Of a stretch of DNA of 64,000 bases, positions 9,087 through 18,455 are shown piece after piece. How positions within the stretch are numbered: the stretch's first letter is position 1; every line of letters starts with the position of its first letter. Under the pieces are notes generated by a model. The model had not been told where the DNA came from and ran no database searches. It saw only the letters and a program-made list of their open reading frames with translations. This DNA is from Bacteroidota bacterium (GTDB lineage: Bacteria; Bacteroidota; Bacteroidia; Chitinophagales; Saprospiraceae): contig JAKOVW010000008.1 of assembly GCA_029781865.1 (NCBI GenBank), positions 1 through 64,000 on the forward strand, in the 5' to 3' direction. The translations under genes were made by a program, and so were the position numbers.

Positions 9087-9665
9087 ATGATCCTACTCCT
9101 TGCCAGTCATAATCCTCATAAGAAAAAAGAAATTCTAAAAGTTTTACCCGGCCAATTTCAAATAAAAGACTTAAACGATATTGGCTTTTTTGAAGAAATA
9201 AAAGAAACCGGAAAAACCCTGGAAGAAAATGCACTGATCAAAGTCAGATACCTGCATGACCGCTTAAAACTAAATTGTATTGCCGAGGATTCCGGTCTTG
9301 AAATTGAATGCCTGGATGGAGCGCCGGGCGTTTATTCGGCAAGATATGCCGGAGAACCCAAAAATGATCTTCAAAACATTCAACTTGTTTTGGACAATAT
9401 GAACGGTAAGTTAAACCGAAAAGCGCAATTCAGAACAGTGATCGCTGTTCGATTTGGCGATAAGGAATACTTATTTGAAGGTACTGTTAAAGGAGAAATT
9501 GCATTATCCCCAAGAGGCGAACATGGTTTTGGATATGACCCGATTTTTATTCCGGAATCTTTTAATCAAACCTTTGCAGAGTTAGGAGATGAAATAAAAG
9601 CAAAGATCAGCCACCGAAGCAAAGCAGTACTGAAATTACTTGACTTTCTTGAGAAACAAACATAG
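9087..9665 (+). CDS. rdgB: Non-canonical purine NTP pyrophosphatase (RdgB/HAM1 family)
   Basis: Hydrolyses ITP, dITP and XTP to monophosphates so that deaminated purines are not incorporated into nucleic acids; cytoplasmic and Mg2+-dependent. The 192-residue length is typical. Visible family motifs in order: ASHNPHK (6-12), AEDSGLE with the catalytic Asp68 (66-72), SARYAG (84-89), GFGYDPIF (147-154) and SHRSKA (175-180). The gene converges with the UbiA-family gene, the two stops being 2 bp apart, so 3' ends may overlap in mRNA. No unusual residue replacements were noticed. Confidence 0.95.
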   Translation: MILLLASHNPHKKKEILKVLPGQFQIKDLNDIGFFEEIKETGKTLEENALIKVRYLHDRLKLNCIAEDSGLEIECLDGAPGVYSARYAGEPKNDLQNIQLVLDNMNGKLNRKAQFRTVIAVRFGDKEYLFEGTVKGEIALSPRGEHGFGYDPIFIPESFNQTFAELGDEIKAKISHRSKAVLKLLDFLEKQT

Positions 9666-9667
9666 CA

Positions 9668-10540
9668 CTATATGTAAAAATCGAGAATGGTCCCTGCAGC
9701 AAGCACTAAACTGGCAATTCCATTGGTCGTAAAGAAAGAAATGTTGATTTTACTTAAATCGCCTTTTCCAATCAATACGTGTTGTGTAATCAGTAGTAAT
9801 ATAAAGCACAAGCTACTGCCATAAGTCAGGTAGCCCAAACCAAAATCGCGATGCAGCATCCAGGCTCCGGTGATAATGCATAAAGCGCAAATCAAATGAA
9901 AACAGGATGATACAATTAATGCTTTGGTTAAACCGAATTTAGCTGGTATGGAAAGCAAATGTTGATCTTTATCGTATTGGATATCCTGCAAAGCATAGAT
10001 AATATCGAAACCGGCCACCCAACAGATGACCGCAACCGAATACAAAATGGGCAATACATGAAAGTGACCTGTAACGGCCAGATAAGCACCAATAGGCGCC
10101 AGGGATAATCCAAGGCCAAGAAAAACATGACACAACCATGAAAATCGTTTGGTATAGCTATATCCAAGAACGATGATCAATGCGATTGGAGACAGAAAAA
10201 AACAAACAGGGTTGATAAAAAAGGCCGAAAGCAGAAACAAAGAAGCGTTTAAAATGACAAAGATTAAAGCATGTTCAGATGATATGATTCCCGCTGGTAT
10301 TTCCCTCGACTGCGTTCGCGGATTCCTTTTATCTATCTCCCGATCAGCCCAACGATTAAATGCCATAGCTGCATTTCGGGCTGTCACCATGCAAAGCAAA
10401 ACAAGTCCTAAAAGCTTCAAATCCAATAATTCAAATCCGACAGCTCGGGTACCAATAAAGAAACCAATTGCAGCAAAAGGAAGTGCAAATACCGTATGAC
10501 TGAATTTAACGAGCGAGAGATAGGACTGAATTTTTTTCAT
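9668..10540 (-). CDS. UbiA-family prenyltransferase (4-hydroxybenzoate / MqnP-like)
   Basis: A 290-residue polytopic membrane protein with about eight to nine hydrophobic helices. It carries the two Asp-rich prenyl-diphosphate sites of the UbiA superfamily: N62RWADREID (62-70, followed by NPRTQSREIPAG) and DIIYALQDIQYD around 179-190. The type resembles the 'other UbiA' group, which in many bacteria with the futalosine pathway (MqnP) prenylates the aromatic menaquinone precursor. Because Bacteroidota make menaquinone rather than ubiquinone, I favour a menaquinone role, but no other quinone gene lies in the window. It is separated from the upstream DUF1573 gene by a terminator. Confidence 0.85.
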   Translation of the reverse strand: MKKIQSYLSLVKFSHTVFALPFAAIGFFIGTRAVGFELLDLKLLGLVLLCMVTARNAAMAFNRWADREIDKRNPRTQSREIPAGIISSEHALIFVILNASLFLLSAFFINPVCFFLSPIALIIVLGYSYTKRFSWLCHVFLGLGLSLAPIGAYLAVTGHFHVLPILYSVAVICWVAGFDIIYALQDIQYDKDQHLLSIPAKFGLTKALIVSSCFHLICALCIITGAWMLHRDFGLGYLTYGSSLCFILLLITQHVLIGKGDLSKINISFFTTNGIASLVLAAGTILDFYI

Positions 10541-10613
10541 AACATGGCATCGATGAGAGCAAATGCTTGGAGTTACAAGTATAAATGGTTTAAATCGAAA
10601 CTAGTTTTAAAAA

Positions 10614-10648
10614 AACAACCCACTCTAGAAATTCCAGAGTGGGTCGTT
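10614..10648 (-). terminator. Rho-independent terminator after the DUF1573 lipoprotein gene
   Basis: Inverted repeat of 13-nt arms with one mismatch (ACCCACTCT/AGAGTGGGT core) and a 9-nt loop. On the minus strand it is followed by a run of seven T's. It lies 26 bp after the stop of the gene at 10674. Confidence 0.85.
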
Positions 10649-10673
10649 GTGATTTTTCTTCTAATACTCTCAA

Positions 10674-11216
10674 TTAATGGGTAGGAGCACCAGGATTCGT
10701 TTTTGGTGCTTTAGGATCTTTCTTAACAACACCTGTAATTGTCAAATAAGTCTGAGGAGGGTTGGTGTTAGCAGTAACTGTAACTTTTTTAGTTTGTTTC
10801 TGACCATCATCACTTCCTTTTCCTTTTGAATCGAACTCAACTTTGATTTCACTAGTTGCACCTGGAGCAACCGGCTCTCTTGGCCAATCAGGAACTGTAC
10901 ATCCACAGCTTCCTTTAGCGTCAGAAATGATCAAAGGCTCACTTCCTGTATTCTTAAATTTGAAAGCATATTTCACATGCTCTCCTTCAATGACTTCACC
11001 AAAGTCATAAACCATTTCTGTATACTCTACAGAAGTTGTAGGACCCGTAGGAGCTGGTGTTCCTTCTGCAGGTGTAGTTGCTGCCGCTGGTGGTGTAGCA
11101 GCATTTGCGTCTGCAGCAGCCGGAGTAGACTCACTACCTGCTTTATCGTTTTTACATGCATTGAATCCTAAAAATGCAATAAAAAGTAAGAATGATAATA
11201 AATTCAAATTTTTCAT
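10674..11216 (-). CDS. DUF1573 lipoprotein
   Basis: A 180-residue protein with a lipoprotein signal peptide whose lipobox ends at Cys21 (FLGFNAC). A low-complexity Ala/Thr/Pro-rich linker covers about residues 30-60. Residues about 62-160 form a DUF1573 Ig-like (ASH-type) domain, with the patterns YDFGEV-EGE, FKFKNTGSEPLII, SCGCTVP and PVAPG. Such proteins are common in the Bacteroidota envelope; their function is unknown. It is monocistronic: a promoter element lies upstream at 11300-11307 and a strong hairpin follows the gene. The PolX gene ends 105 bp upstream on the same strand. Confidence 0.88.
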   Translation of the reverse strand: MKNLNLLSFLLFIAFLGFNACKNDKAGSESTPAAADANAATPPAAATTPAEGTPAPTGPTTSVEYTEMVYDFGEVIEGEHVKYAFKFKNTGSEPLIISDAKGSCGCTVPDWPREPVAPGATSEIKVEFDSKGKGSDDGQKQTKKVTVTANTNPPQTYLTITGVVKKDPKAPKTNPGAPTH

Positions 11217-11299
11217 GATGGATAAATGATTTTAATTTAACTATGAGTAAATCGGATGTAAAATTAGCTCTCAAAAAAGGAAAGCAATTTATTCTATTT

Positions 11300-11307
11300 C
11301 AAACATA
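11300..11307 (-). promoter_or_regulatory. Possible -7 promoter element for the DUF1573 gene
   Basis: Minus strand reads TATGTTTG (TAnnTTTG), 84 bp before the start codon, giving a leader of about 75 nt. It lies just inside the intergenic gap from the PolX gene. Confidence 0.35.
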
Positions 11308-11320
11308 ATGTTAATGATTA

Positions 11321-12946
11321 CTAAAACCTGTTTTTCTCTTTTATCCATGATTCAAATTCTGCAATTGGCTTAGAATTCAAACAATTATTCTTTAACAAAC
11401 CTCCTTTTCTCCCTGCAATCACTCCATATCGAATATCCTGTATCCCCTTTAAATTATGAGCGTCCGGATTTATTGAAATCATCAGGCCCTTTTTCATTGC
11501 ATATGGTATCCACTTCCAATCCATATCCAAACGCAACGGATTTGCATTGATCTCTATAGCAACATGATTACTAACACAGGCATCAATTAACTTAATAAAG
11601 TCTACAGGATATCCTGGTCTTGATAAGAGTAACCTTCCTGTTGGATGTCCTAAAATATGAGTAAATGGATTTTCAACGGCTTTAATCAATCGTTTCATCG
11701 CTTTCTCCTCATCCATTTTTAGTACGCTATGCACGGAAGCGATGACCAAATCAAACTTCTTTAAAATATCATCGGGATAATCCAGTGACCCATCGGTCAG
11801 AATATCGGATTCAATTGACTTAAATATCCGGAATGGATTTAATTTTGAATTCAGGGCATCAATTTCTTTCCATTGCAATTCCAAACGTTCCACCTGCAAA
11901 CCATTTGCATAAACTGCAGTCTTTGAATGGTCAGAGATAACCAGGTACGAATAGCCCAGTCGAATGCATTCGGATGCCATCTTTTCAATTGAATAAATAC
12001 CATCGCTGTATGTCGAGTGATTATGAACCACTCCTTTTATGTCAGTTGCTTCAATAATTGTATTTGCATCGAAGGAGTCAAAGGAATCCAAATCCCTGCA
12101 TTCCGCAGGAATAAATTTAAGGCGATTGGCTTCAAATAATTCGTGCTCGTTTGCACCAACATTAGACGAAATATTCTTTATAAACTCCCTGGTAAAAACG
12201 TCACTACCTCCGGTATGCACTAGCTGTTCATAATAATAATTCCCTCCGGCTGCAAATCTGAATACCACAGGGAATCGATTTTTCCAGCTGAACTTTCCGG
12301 GTTCTAACTGAAGCAATTCTTCCGGTAAAACCAATTCAGTAGAATCTGATAACAACTCTATTGCCGAAAGTGTAAACTCCGATCTTCTCAACGCACCGGT
12401 AGTTTCTATATGCAAGGATGGATTGAGGGTAATTAATGCATTGATTAATTCATTGGCTTCAGTTTCCAACTGACTAAACAAAAATAAATTCTGCTGACTG
12501 TTGAAATACTCAATACTGGAAATGACATCATTTTGAATTTTAGTTCCAAACCCTTTCAATTCGATCAACCTGTTTTCATAACAAGCATACAATAACTCTC
12601 CCGGAGTTTCAATTTCAAGATCTTTCCAAATGGATTTGACTTTTTTAGGTCCAAGCCCTTTTATCTGAAGCATTTTGCGAACGCCTTCCGGTGTCCTCTC
12701 TCTAAACTGTTCCAATGCCTGAAAGGAACCCGTCTGCTTGATCTCATCCAACTTATCCCCAATTGCAGAGCCCACTCCCCGGATTTGAGCCAGAGCTTCT
12801 CTATCCAAATCCAATAAGGGTACATCCAGTTTCCGAAGAGCGAGATAGGCATTCTCGTAAGATCTGATTTTGAATGGATTTTCATCATGCAGCTCCATCA
12901 ATGAAGCCAATTCATGAAATAAACCTGCAATTTCCTTGTTTGACAA
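11321..12946 (-). CDS. PolX-like protein: HhH repeats, degenerate family X polymerase core, intact PHP domain
   Basis: A 541-residue protein with the layout of bacterial PolX. The N-terminal 8-kDa-like region carries helix-hairpin-helix motifs at about 55-69, 95-107 and 130-141. A polymerase-like region covers about 155-285 and a C-terminal PHP phosphoesterase domain about 303-541. PHP metal ligands are visible: H308-x-H310, D339-H340, E379, H406, H434 and D495-x-H497. In the polymerase region the GALRR motif (184-188) is present. However, where family X enzymes have the DxD metal-binding aspartates there is LSAIELL (193-199), and the third catalytic Asp also seems lost near FPVVFRF (225-231). 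I therefore infer 3'-5' exonuclease or AP-site processing activity without polymerisation. It starts 30 bp after gldG and may be co-transcribed with it. Confidence 0.85.
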   Translation of the reverse strand: MSNKEIAGLFHELASLMELHDENPFKIRSYENAYLALRKLDVPLLDLDREALAQIRGVGSAIGDKLDEIKQTGSFQALEQFRERTPEGVRKMLQIKGLGPKKVKSIWKDLEIETPGELLYACYENRLIELKGFGTKIQNDVISSIEYFNSQQNLFLFSQLETEANELINALITLNPSLHIETTGALRRSEFTLSAIELLSDSTELVLPEELLQLEPGKFSWKNRFPVVFRFAAGGNYYYEQLVHTGGSDVFTREFIKNISSNVGANEHELFEANRLKFIPAECRDLDSFDSFDANTIIEATDIKGVVHNHSTYSDGIYSIEKMASECIRLGYSYLVISDHSKTAVYANGLQVERLELQWKEIDALNSKLNPFRIFKSIESDILTDGSLDYPDDILKKFDLVIASVHSVLKMDEEKAMKRLIKAVENPFTHILGHPTGRLLLSRPGYPVDFIKLIDACVSNHVAIEINANPLRLDMDWKWIPYAMKKGLMISINPDAHNLKGIQDIRYGVIAGRKGGLLKNNCLNSKPIAEFESWIKEKNRF

Positions 12947-12976
12947 TTCTAGTTATTCGCGATGAGTAATTTTCAA

Positions 12977-14482
12977 TTAATTATATCTCTCCTCCATTCT
13001 CTGCATGCGGATTCTTCTGTTCTGATTAGATCTGAAAAGTCCATACGCAATTACGAGTCCCATTGGCAAAAGAAAATTCAGATATTTTAATGTCGAACGT
13101 TTGGAATCGCTCAATTCTTCTATAGGCCTTGTAGCTACAGATTTAGTACGCAGATCGATCAACCCGGTGTCATCACTTAAGTAATCGATACTGTTCACCA
13201 ACAAACTAATGTTGTCCTCGTTCTGTTTCCTTTGATCCCTGCCATTTATAGCAAAATCACCATCCGAAATAGCGACTATTTTACTGGGCACAGATCCACT
13301 GGAATTGAATTCAAGCAATGCTCCTACACAAATATGTTGCTCCGAAAAGTCAGCATTCGACCATTGCCTTTGTATATCAAATCGAAGTGGTGCCGGCTCT
13401 CTTCCGGATTTATCGGAAGTGTAGACCAATGGGGTGAATTGCACTCCTGCATTTCCTTTGAAGTTCATAGGACTGGCAAACTCCAGCATGACTTGTTCGA
13501 GTCCTTTCGTAATTGGATGCACTGGAAATTTTTGAATCAACGGAAGATAGGGAAACTGAACGGGTGTAGAAAACGAAAAGAATCCTTGCTGCTGTTGCAC
13601 ATTCACCTGACCACAATGCGTATCCCTTACTAATGCATCTTCCACTTCAAGTCCTTTGGTTTGAAGCCATTGTTTTAAACCGGTATTCATTGGATTGGCC
13701 ATTCCGGCCTGAATATTTGCTTCAACTTCATTGAATGCAATCACCAAATTTCCACCTTTCGCAAGATATTGATCGAGCCTTTGTAAATCAGCCGGTGGGA
13801 TACTATCTGTTGGTCTAACGAGTATCAGGGTTTTATATGCCGATAAATCGATGGTGTCATTATTGATATATGCGGAAGAAATTCCATAAAGTATACTCAA
13901 TTCCTGATAAGCTTGTGCCAATTCCTGAATTGCAGGCTCGCCATGGCCCTGAATGAATCCGATCTTTGGTTTGTTTTTGCCAACCAATTTTTTAATACTG
14001 GTCGTAAAAGCGTATTCCATTGCTGTCCCGGGTTGGATCACAGGAATTGGTTCTGTTTTCTCTCCGACTTTAATTACGGCACCTAAAAATGCTTTTTGCT
14101 GCTTGGATTGATCCTTTTGTCTGACGTTAATCATTACAGGACGGATGCCTGCTTTTGCAGCATCTTCTTCCGATTTCGGATCCTGATTCGGGGCTATGAA
14201 TTTATACGATAACTTTCCTTTGGATATATTGGAAAACTCATTCAGAAGATTGGATAATTCTTCACGCGTCTTCATGATATCCACGGGTAGATCATCAGAA
14301 AAATACGCCGTCACCTCTACGGGTTCATCCAGATCTTTTAGAATTTCCTTGCTCGCTTTGGAAAGAGTAAACTCCTTGTTTTCGGTCAAATCCAATCTAA
14401 AGAAAAAATAACGGCAAAGAAAATTAAGGGCTATTAATGCGACAAAGGTCAGAATGATGAGATTAACTTTGGATTTCAACAT
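12977..14482 (-). CDS. gldG: GldG-like ABC-associated protein (gliding/T9SS)
   Basis: A 501-residue protein with an N-terminal membrane anchor (about residues 6-28), a large extracytoplasmic ABC_transp_aux/GldG-type domain, and a C-terminal transmembrane helix (about 470-488) followed by a short basic tail. It starts 6 bp after gldF and is encoded with gldA upstream. In Flavobacterium johnsoniae GldA, GldF and GldG form an ABC transporter required for gliding; its substrate is not established. The combination with many T9SS cargo genes in this window is consistent with a functional gliding/T9SS background, though the core T9SS genes are not here. Confidence 0.9.
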   Translation of the reverse strand: MLKSKVNLIILTFVALIALNFLCRYFFFRLDLTENKEFTLSKASKEILKDLDEPVEVTAYFSDDLPVDIMKTREELSNLLNEFSNISKGKLSYKFIAPNQDPKSEEDAAKAGIRPVMINVRQKDQSKQQKAFLGAVIKVGEKTEPIPVIQPGTAMEYAFTTSIKKLVGKNKPKIGFIQGHGEPAIQELAQAYQELSILYGISSAYINNDTIDLSAYKTLILVRPTDSIPPADLQRLDQYLAKGGNLVIAFNEVEANIQAGMANPMNTGLKQWLQTKGLEVEDALVRDTHCGQVNVQQQQGFFSFSTPVQFPYLPLIQKFPVHPITKGLEQVMLEFASPMNFKGNAGVQFTPLVYTSDKSGREPAPLRFDIQRQWSNADFSEQHICVGALLEFNSSGSVPSKIVAISDGDFAINGRDQRKQNEDNISLLVNSIDYLSDDTGLIDLRTKSVATRPIEELSDSKRSTLKYLNFLLPMGLVIAYGLFRSNQNRRIRMQRMEERYN

Positions 14483-14488
14483 AATGAT

Positions 14489-15211
14489 TTATTTAGCTCT
14501 TTTTGAAATAAATAATTCAGACAAATACAAGCCTGCGCCGGTCAAACTGATAAAGAAAATGAGATCCTTTGTATCAAGAACGCCTTTAGACAATGAATCA
14601 TAATGCTTATTCACGCTCAACACACTCAGTAGTTGACCAAAGAAACCGGTCGCTCCATAAGACATCATATCAAACAAAAAATGAAAAAACACGCCAATCA
14701 AAAGGGCCAATAAAAAAGCGACGATCTGATTATTGGTAATGCTGCTGGCAAACAATCCGATTGCAATATATCCTGCACTCATCAACAACAAACCGAGATA
14801 TCCACATATGGTAGCGCCGTGATCCATTTTACCGAGCTGACTTACGGTAATGTAGTAACTAACTGTAAAAAGCAATGTAATGGCAATAAGCATCAGGCAG
14901 GCAAAAAATTTACCCAAAACAATTTGCCTGGATGTTATGGCTTTGGTAAGAAGCAATTCAATTGTTCCGGTTTTATTTTCCTCAGCAATCATTTTCATGG
15001 TAATTGCAGGAATAAAAAAGAAAAGGGTCCATTTTGAAACGCTAAAAAACACATCGAGATCTGCTTCCTTTCTCATAAATATATCTGCACCGGTAATCCA
15101 GGTAAAAAAACCACTGAATCCCAGAAACGCAATTAACAAAATATAAGCGGTTAGCGAATCAAAGAATGTTCTCAATTCTTTTTTGGCAATAATCCAAACT
15201 GCAGATTTCAT
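14489..15211 (-). CDS. gldF: GldF-like ABC-2 type permease
   Basis: A 240-residue integral membrane protein with six hydrophobic helices and the ABC-2 permease pattern (AEENKTGTIELLLT around residues 75-90, the coupling region before TM3). It lies between the gldA ATPase and gldG, 6 bp upstream of gldG, which identifies it as GldF. It forms the membrane channel of the GldAFG transporter in the inner membrane. The 144-bp gap to gldA is larger than the gldF-gldG spacing but holds no terminator that I can see. Confidence 0.9.
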   Translation of the reverse strand: MKSAVWIIAKKELRTFFDSLTAYILLIAFLGFSGFFTWITGADIFMRKEADLDVFFSVSKWTLFFFIPAITMKMIAEENKTGTIELLLTKAITSRQIVLGKFFACLMLIAITLLFTVSYYITVSQLGKMDHGATICGYLGLLLMSAGYIAIGLFASSITNNQIVAFLLALLIGVFFHFLFDMMSYGATGFFGQLLSVLSVNKHYDSLSKGVLDTKDLIFFISLTGAGLYLSELFISKRAK

Positions 15212-15355
15212 AAGTGATAATTTAAAAACAAACTAAAGGTTATAGATACAGACCAATGTCACTTTAAATTTTACTTTTCAAAATTATTTTCTCTTTAACA
15301 TTTATTTACCTTCAACTACGTACTACCCCATTCTTTCAAATCACGTATTCTCTAA

Positions 15356-16279
15356 TTAATTCAAAGTAAGATCTCTGAATATATCTTCGAGTTTAGTCTC
15401 AAATGGAATCATTTCCAGTAAAACCCAATTTTGTTCAACACACGTTTTGTAGATCTCCCGGTTCGGCATCTCACTTGAAATGCTCTGTATTTCAAAACGG
15501 CCCTGCGTTGGATCGATAATGTTCACCTGATGGACAGATGGAATACCCTTTAACCTGTCAGAGATCAGTTGTGGAGCAGCGCCATCAATTTTCACTTGCA
15601 ATAACTGTTTCCCCTCCGATTGTTTACGAAGATCCTGAACAGTTCCGTCAGCCGCAATTTTTCCTTTATTAATGATTAGAATCCGGTCGCAGGTTGCTTC
15701 GACTTCTGGTAAGATATGTGTACTCAGAATAACCGTTTTCTCTCTACCCAGCTTCTTTATTAATTCCCTGATCTCAACAATCTGATTTGGATCCAATCCG
15801 GTTGTTGGCTCATCGAGTATTAAAATTTGAGGATTGTGAATGATGGCCTGAGCAAGACCAACCCTTTGCCTGTATCCTTTAGATAGTTCGCCGATTTTTT
15901 TGTGCTTCTCCACATCCAGACCACATAATTTAACCATCTCACGAACACGGGAAGACAATTCCGAATCCGGGACTCCCTGAAGCGATGCCGCAAATGCCAG
16001 ATAATCCATTACAGGCATATCCTCATACAGTGGATTGTGTTCAGGCAGATAACCTATATTCCGGCGAATGTCAACATCGAATGAACTCTTATTGTCATAC
16101 CAGACTTTGCCGGAATCCGGCTCCATATATTGAGTAAGCATTTTCATAGTGGTGGTCTTGCCAGCTCCATTCGGACCAAGAAAACCCACTATTTCACCTG
16201 ATTTAATATCAAAAGATATGGAATCAACAGCCTTTTGACTGCCATAGCTTTTGGAAAGGTTTTCAATTCTTACATCCAT
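15356..16279 (-). CDS. gldA: GldA-like ABC transporter ATP-binding protein
   Basis: A 307-residue ATPase with Walker A GPNGAGKT (35-42), signature LSKGYRQR (132-139) and Walker B ILILDEP (152-158). A C-terminal extension of about 85 residues after the nucleotide-binding domain is typical of GldA. It energises the GldFG membrane components encoded just downstream. A TATTTTTG promoter element lies 36 bp upstream at 16315-16322, so the operon probably reads gldA-gldF-gldG and possibly polX. All catalytic motifs appear intact. Confidence 0.93.
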   Translation of the reverse strand: MDVRIENLSKSYGSQKAVDSISFDIKSGEIVGFLGPNGAGKTTTMKMLTQYMEPDSGKVWYDNKSSFDVDIRRNIGYLPEHNPLYEDMPVMDYLAFAASLQGVPDSELSSRVREMVKLCGLDVEKHKKIGELSKGYRQRVGLAQAIIHNPQILILDEPTTGLDPNQIVEIRELIKKLGREKTVILSTHILPEVEATCDRILIINKGKIAADGTVQDLRKQSEGKQLLQVKIDGAAPQLISDRLKGIPSVHQVNIIDPTQGRFEIQSISSEMPNREIYKTCVEQNWVLLEMIPFETKLEDIFRDLTLN

Positions 16280-16314
16280 GTGTTGCAGATTTGAGTACGA
16301 AAAAATTTTGTTGG

Positions 16315-16322
16315 CAAAAATA
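16315..16322 (-). promoter_or_regulatory. -7 promoter element for the gldAFG operon
   Basis: Minus strand reads TATTTTTG (TAnnTTTG), about 36 bp before the gldA ATG. No clear -33 box was seen. Confidence 0.4.
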
Positions 16323-16499
16323 AACAGACTTAAACGAAGAAATAATCATAGCTGCTATTGAAAAAATGTGAATTTTATGTGAACAGTGTTATTGCTTTAT
16401 CTCCTGCCAGGTTAAAACGGAAATCCAAAGTTTAATTACGTCAGTTTCATTTTGACCGGACCGGCCGTTTTCGATTACTGGAATAAATAAGAATTCAAA

Positions 16500-18392
16500 T
16501 CAGGCAAGATACGATTTCATCCAGGATTGAATTGCCATCAAACTCATAATGGAATAGGAAGCATCCACTTTTCCTGCAGCATTATCCAGAATTAATTTTT
16601 GAACTTCATGGTAATCGAAAATACCATAATGCCCGATTGATTCTTTACTCAATTCGCTTGCGACCCGTTCCTTAAAATCATTCGTAATCCATTGTCTCAG
16701 CGGGCCCCCAAATCCAGTTTTAGGGCGGTAAATAATTTCATTTGGCAAATAGCGCTCTGCAACTTTTTTCAGTAAATATTTGGTAACTCCATTCTTGATT
16801 TTCAGTTCAGGAGGTATTTGCGTACTCAGATTCACCAATTCAGGATCGCAGAATGGGACTCTCACTTCCACACCATATTTCATACTCATTTTGTCTGTAT
16901 AATTCAGATTGTGATCTGGTAAAAAAAAGTGCATATCCCAATACAACATTTTGTTAAGCGGACTATCTTCTCCAGCTATTTCAGACAAACTTTCTATCAA
17001 CAATGTTGAACCATTATAAGCTTGCAATTCCTTCCTGTAGATATCACTGAATAATAACAAGGCATGATCATCCTGCAGCCATTTGTAATAGTTGGCCATC
17101 CCGGATTCAAGATTTCTCTCATTAAACTTAGTTAAAAATTTCTTCAATCTACGGATAGAAGGTTTATTTACTACAAGCTTTTCTGCAAAACTTGCCAGGA
17201 ACCTTCTTATAAAGAACGGCCATTTGTAAATCGGCTGATCATATCGAACAGCCAGATGCCTTCGATAACCTGCAAACAAATCATCGCCGCCCATTCCGCT
17301 GAGCAAAACATAAATCCCACTCGCGCGGGCTGATTTAGCAATGGATGCAACATACAAAGCGCTGACTTCAGTTTGCGGCTCATCCAATTGCCAGATCATC
17401 TGATCAAAGTCATTAGCCAGATTCAATTTACCATCGATGACTTCCAAATCAATATTTAAAAGTGATGCCAATTTGCAGGCATAGGGATAATCATCTGCAA
17501 ATCCATCGCGATGTTGTGCATCTTTATTGCGCACCGTAAATCCCTTCAATTTTGCTTCGGGATTTATTTTCCTTGAAATCGCTGCAATCAAACTGGAGTC
17601 TAATCCACCGGAAATAAAGTATCCAAGCGGAACATCAGACAGCAATTGCCTTTTTACTGCATTTTGTAAAGTTTCATCAATGACATCTATCCACTCCGCT
17701 TCACTTCTCTGTATGTAATTACCGCTAAATGGAATATGGTAAAATGCATTGTACAATTGAATCTTACAATCCATTATGGATAAACGCATAAAATGTCCCG
17801 GTTTCAATTTATGGATACTTTTCAATGGAGTGCTACTTCCGGGCGAATACATAAATTGAATGTAATTCAAAAGCGCTGGTATATCTAAGTCTTTATTGAT
17901 ATCAGTTAATGAAGCGATACTTTTCAATTCAGAAGAAAAAGCAAATCCGGATTCGCAAAGATGATAATACAAAGGCTTTACGCCCAGATGATCACGCGCG
18001 ATAATTAATTCCTGAGTCGAATGATCATAGATGGCAAGGGCAAAAATTCCATTTAGCCGTGGCAGAATATCAATTCCATATTTGGCATAAGCATACAAAA
18101 CAGTTTCTGTATCGCTGGTCGATTTGAAATGCTGAGACTGCAGTTCATTGCGAATTTCAAGGTGATTATAGATTTCACCATTCAGTATGATCACATATCT
18201 GCCATCTTCACTAATCATGGGCTGATGCCCATTGGAACTAACATCCAATATGGAAAGTCTGTAATGGATCAGACATAAAGATCCCTGCCTGTGTATTCCA
18301 TAATCATCAGGACCTCTGTATTTCATGAGGCTTGCAGCAGTCTCCGCCTGGGATTGCCATTTCTCGGAAATCAAACCAAAAATGCCGCACAT
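16500..18392 (-). CDS. asnB: Asparagine synthase-type amidotransferase 1 (polysaccharide locus)
   Basis: A 630-residue class II glutamine amidotransferase. Residues 1-3 are MCG, giving the catalytic N-terminal Cys2 of the glutaminase domain (about 2-210). The synthetase domain carries the PP-loop SGGLDSS around residue 264 and an SGMGGDDLFAGY motif. This makes it an ATP-dependent enzyme that transfers glutamine ammonia to a carboxylate. It is the last of three minus-strand genes (acyltransferase, glycosyltransferase, this gene), spaced 50-65 bp apart. In such loci these enzymes often amidate uronic acid sugars instead of making free asparagine; I regard that as likely but unproven here. A second copy lies at 20228-22102. 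Confidence 0.9.
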   Translation of the reverse strand: MCGIFGLISEKWQSQAETAASLMKYRGPDDYGIHRQGSLCLIHYRLSILDVSSNGHQPMISEDGRYVIILNGEIYNHLEIRNELQSQHFKSTSDTETVLYAYAKYGIDILPRLNGIFALAIYDHSTQELIIARDHLGVKPLYYHLCESGFAFSSELKSIASLTDINKDLDIPALLNYIQFMYSPGSSTPLKSIHKLKPGHFMRLSIMDCKIQLYNAFYHIPFSGNYIQRSEAEWIDVIDETLQNAVKRQLLSDVPLGYFISGGLDSSLIAAISRKINPEAKLKGFTVRNKDAQHRDGFADDYPYACKLASLLNIDLEVIDGKLNLANDFDQMIWQLDEPQTEVSALYVASIAKSARASGIYVLLSGMGGDDLFAGYRRHLAVRYDQPIYKWPFFIRRFLASFAEKLVVNKPSIRRLKKFLTKFNERNLESGMANYYKWLQDDHALLLFSDIYRKELQAYNGSTLLIESLSEIAGEDSPLNKMLYWDMHFFLPDHNLNYTDKMSMKYGVEVRVPFCDPELVNLSTQIPPELKIKNGVTKYLLKKVAERYLPNEIIYRPKTGFGGPLRQWITNDFKERVASELSKESIGHYGIFDYHEVQKLILDNAAGKVDASYSIMSLMAIQSWMKSYLA

Positions 18393-18455
18393 TTATTTAC
18401 GATTCAAAAATTAATTTTCATTATGTACACCTCAATGTAACCTCACTTATCTTTA

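Noticed and set aside
10173-10499. 108-codon plus-strand ORF
   Set aside because: Antisense to the UbiA-family gene, whose motifs are clear; no promoter and unlikely composition.
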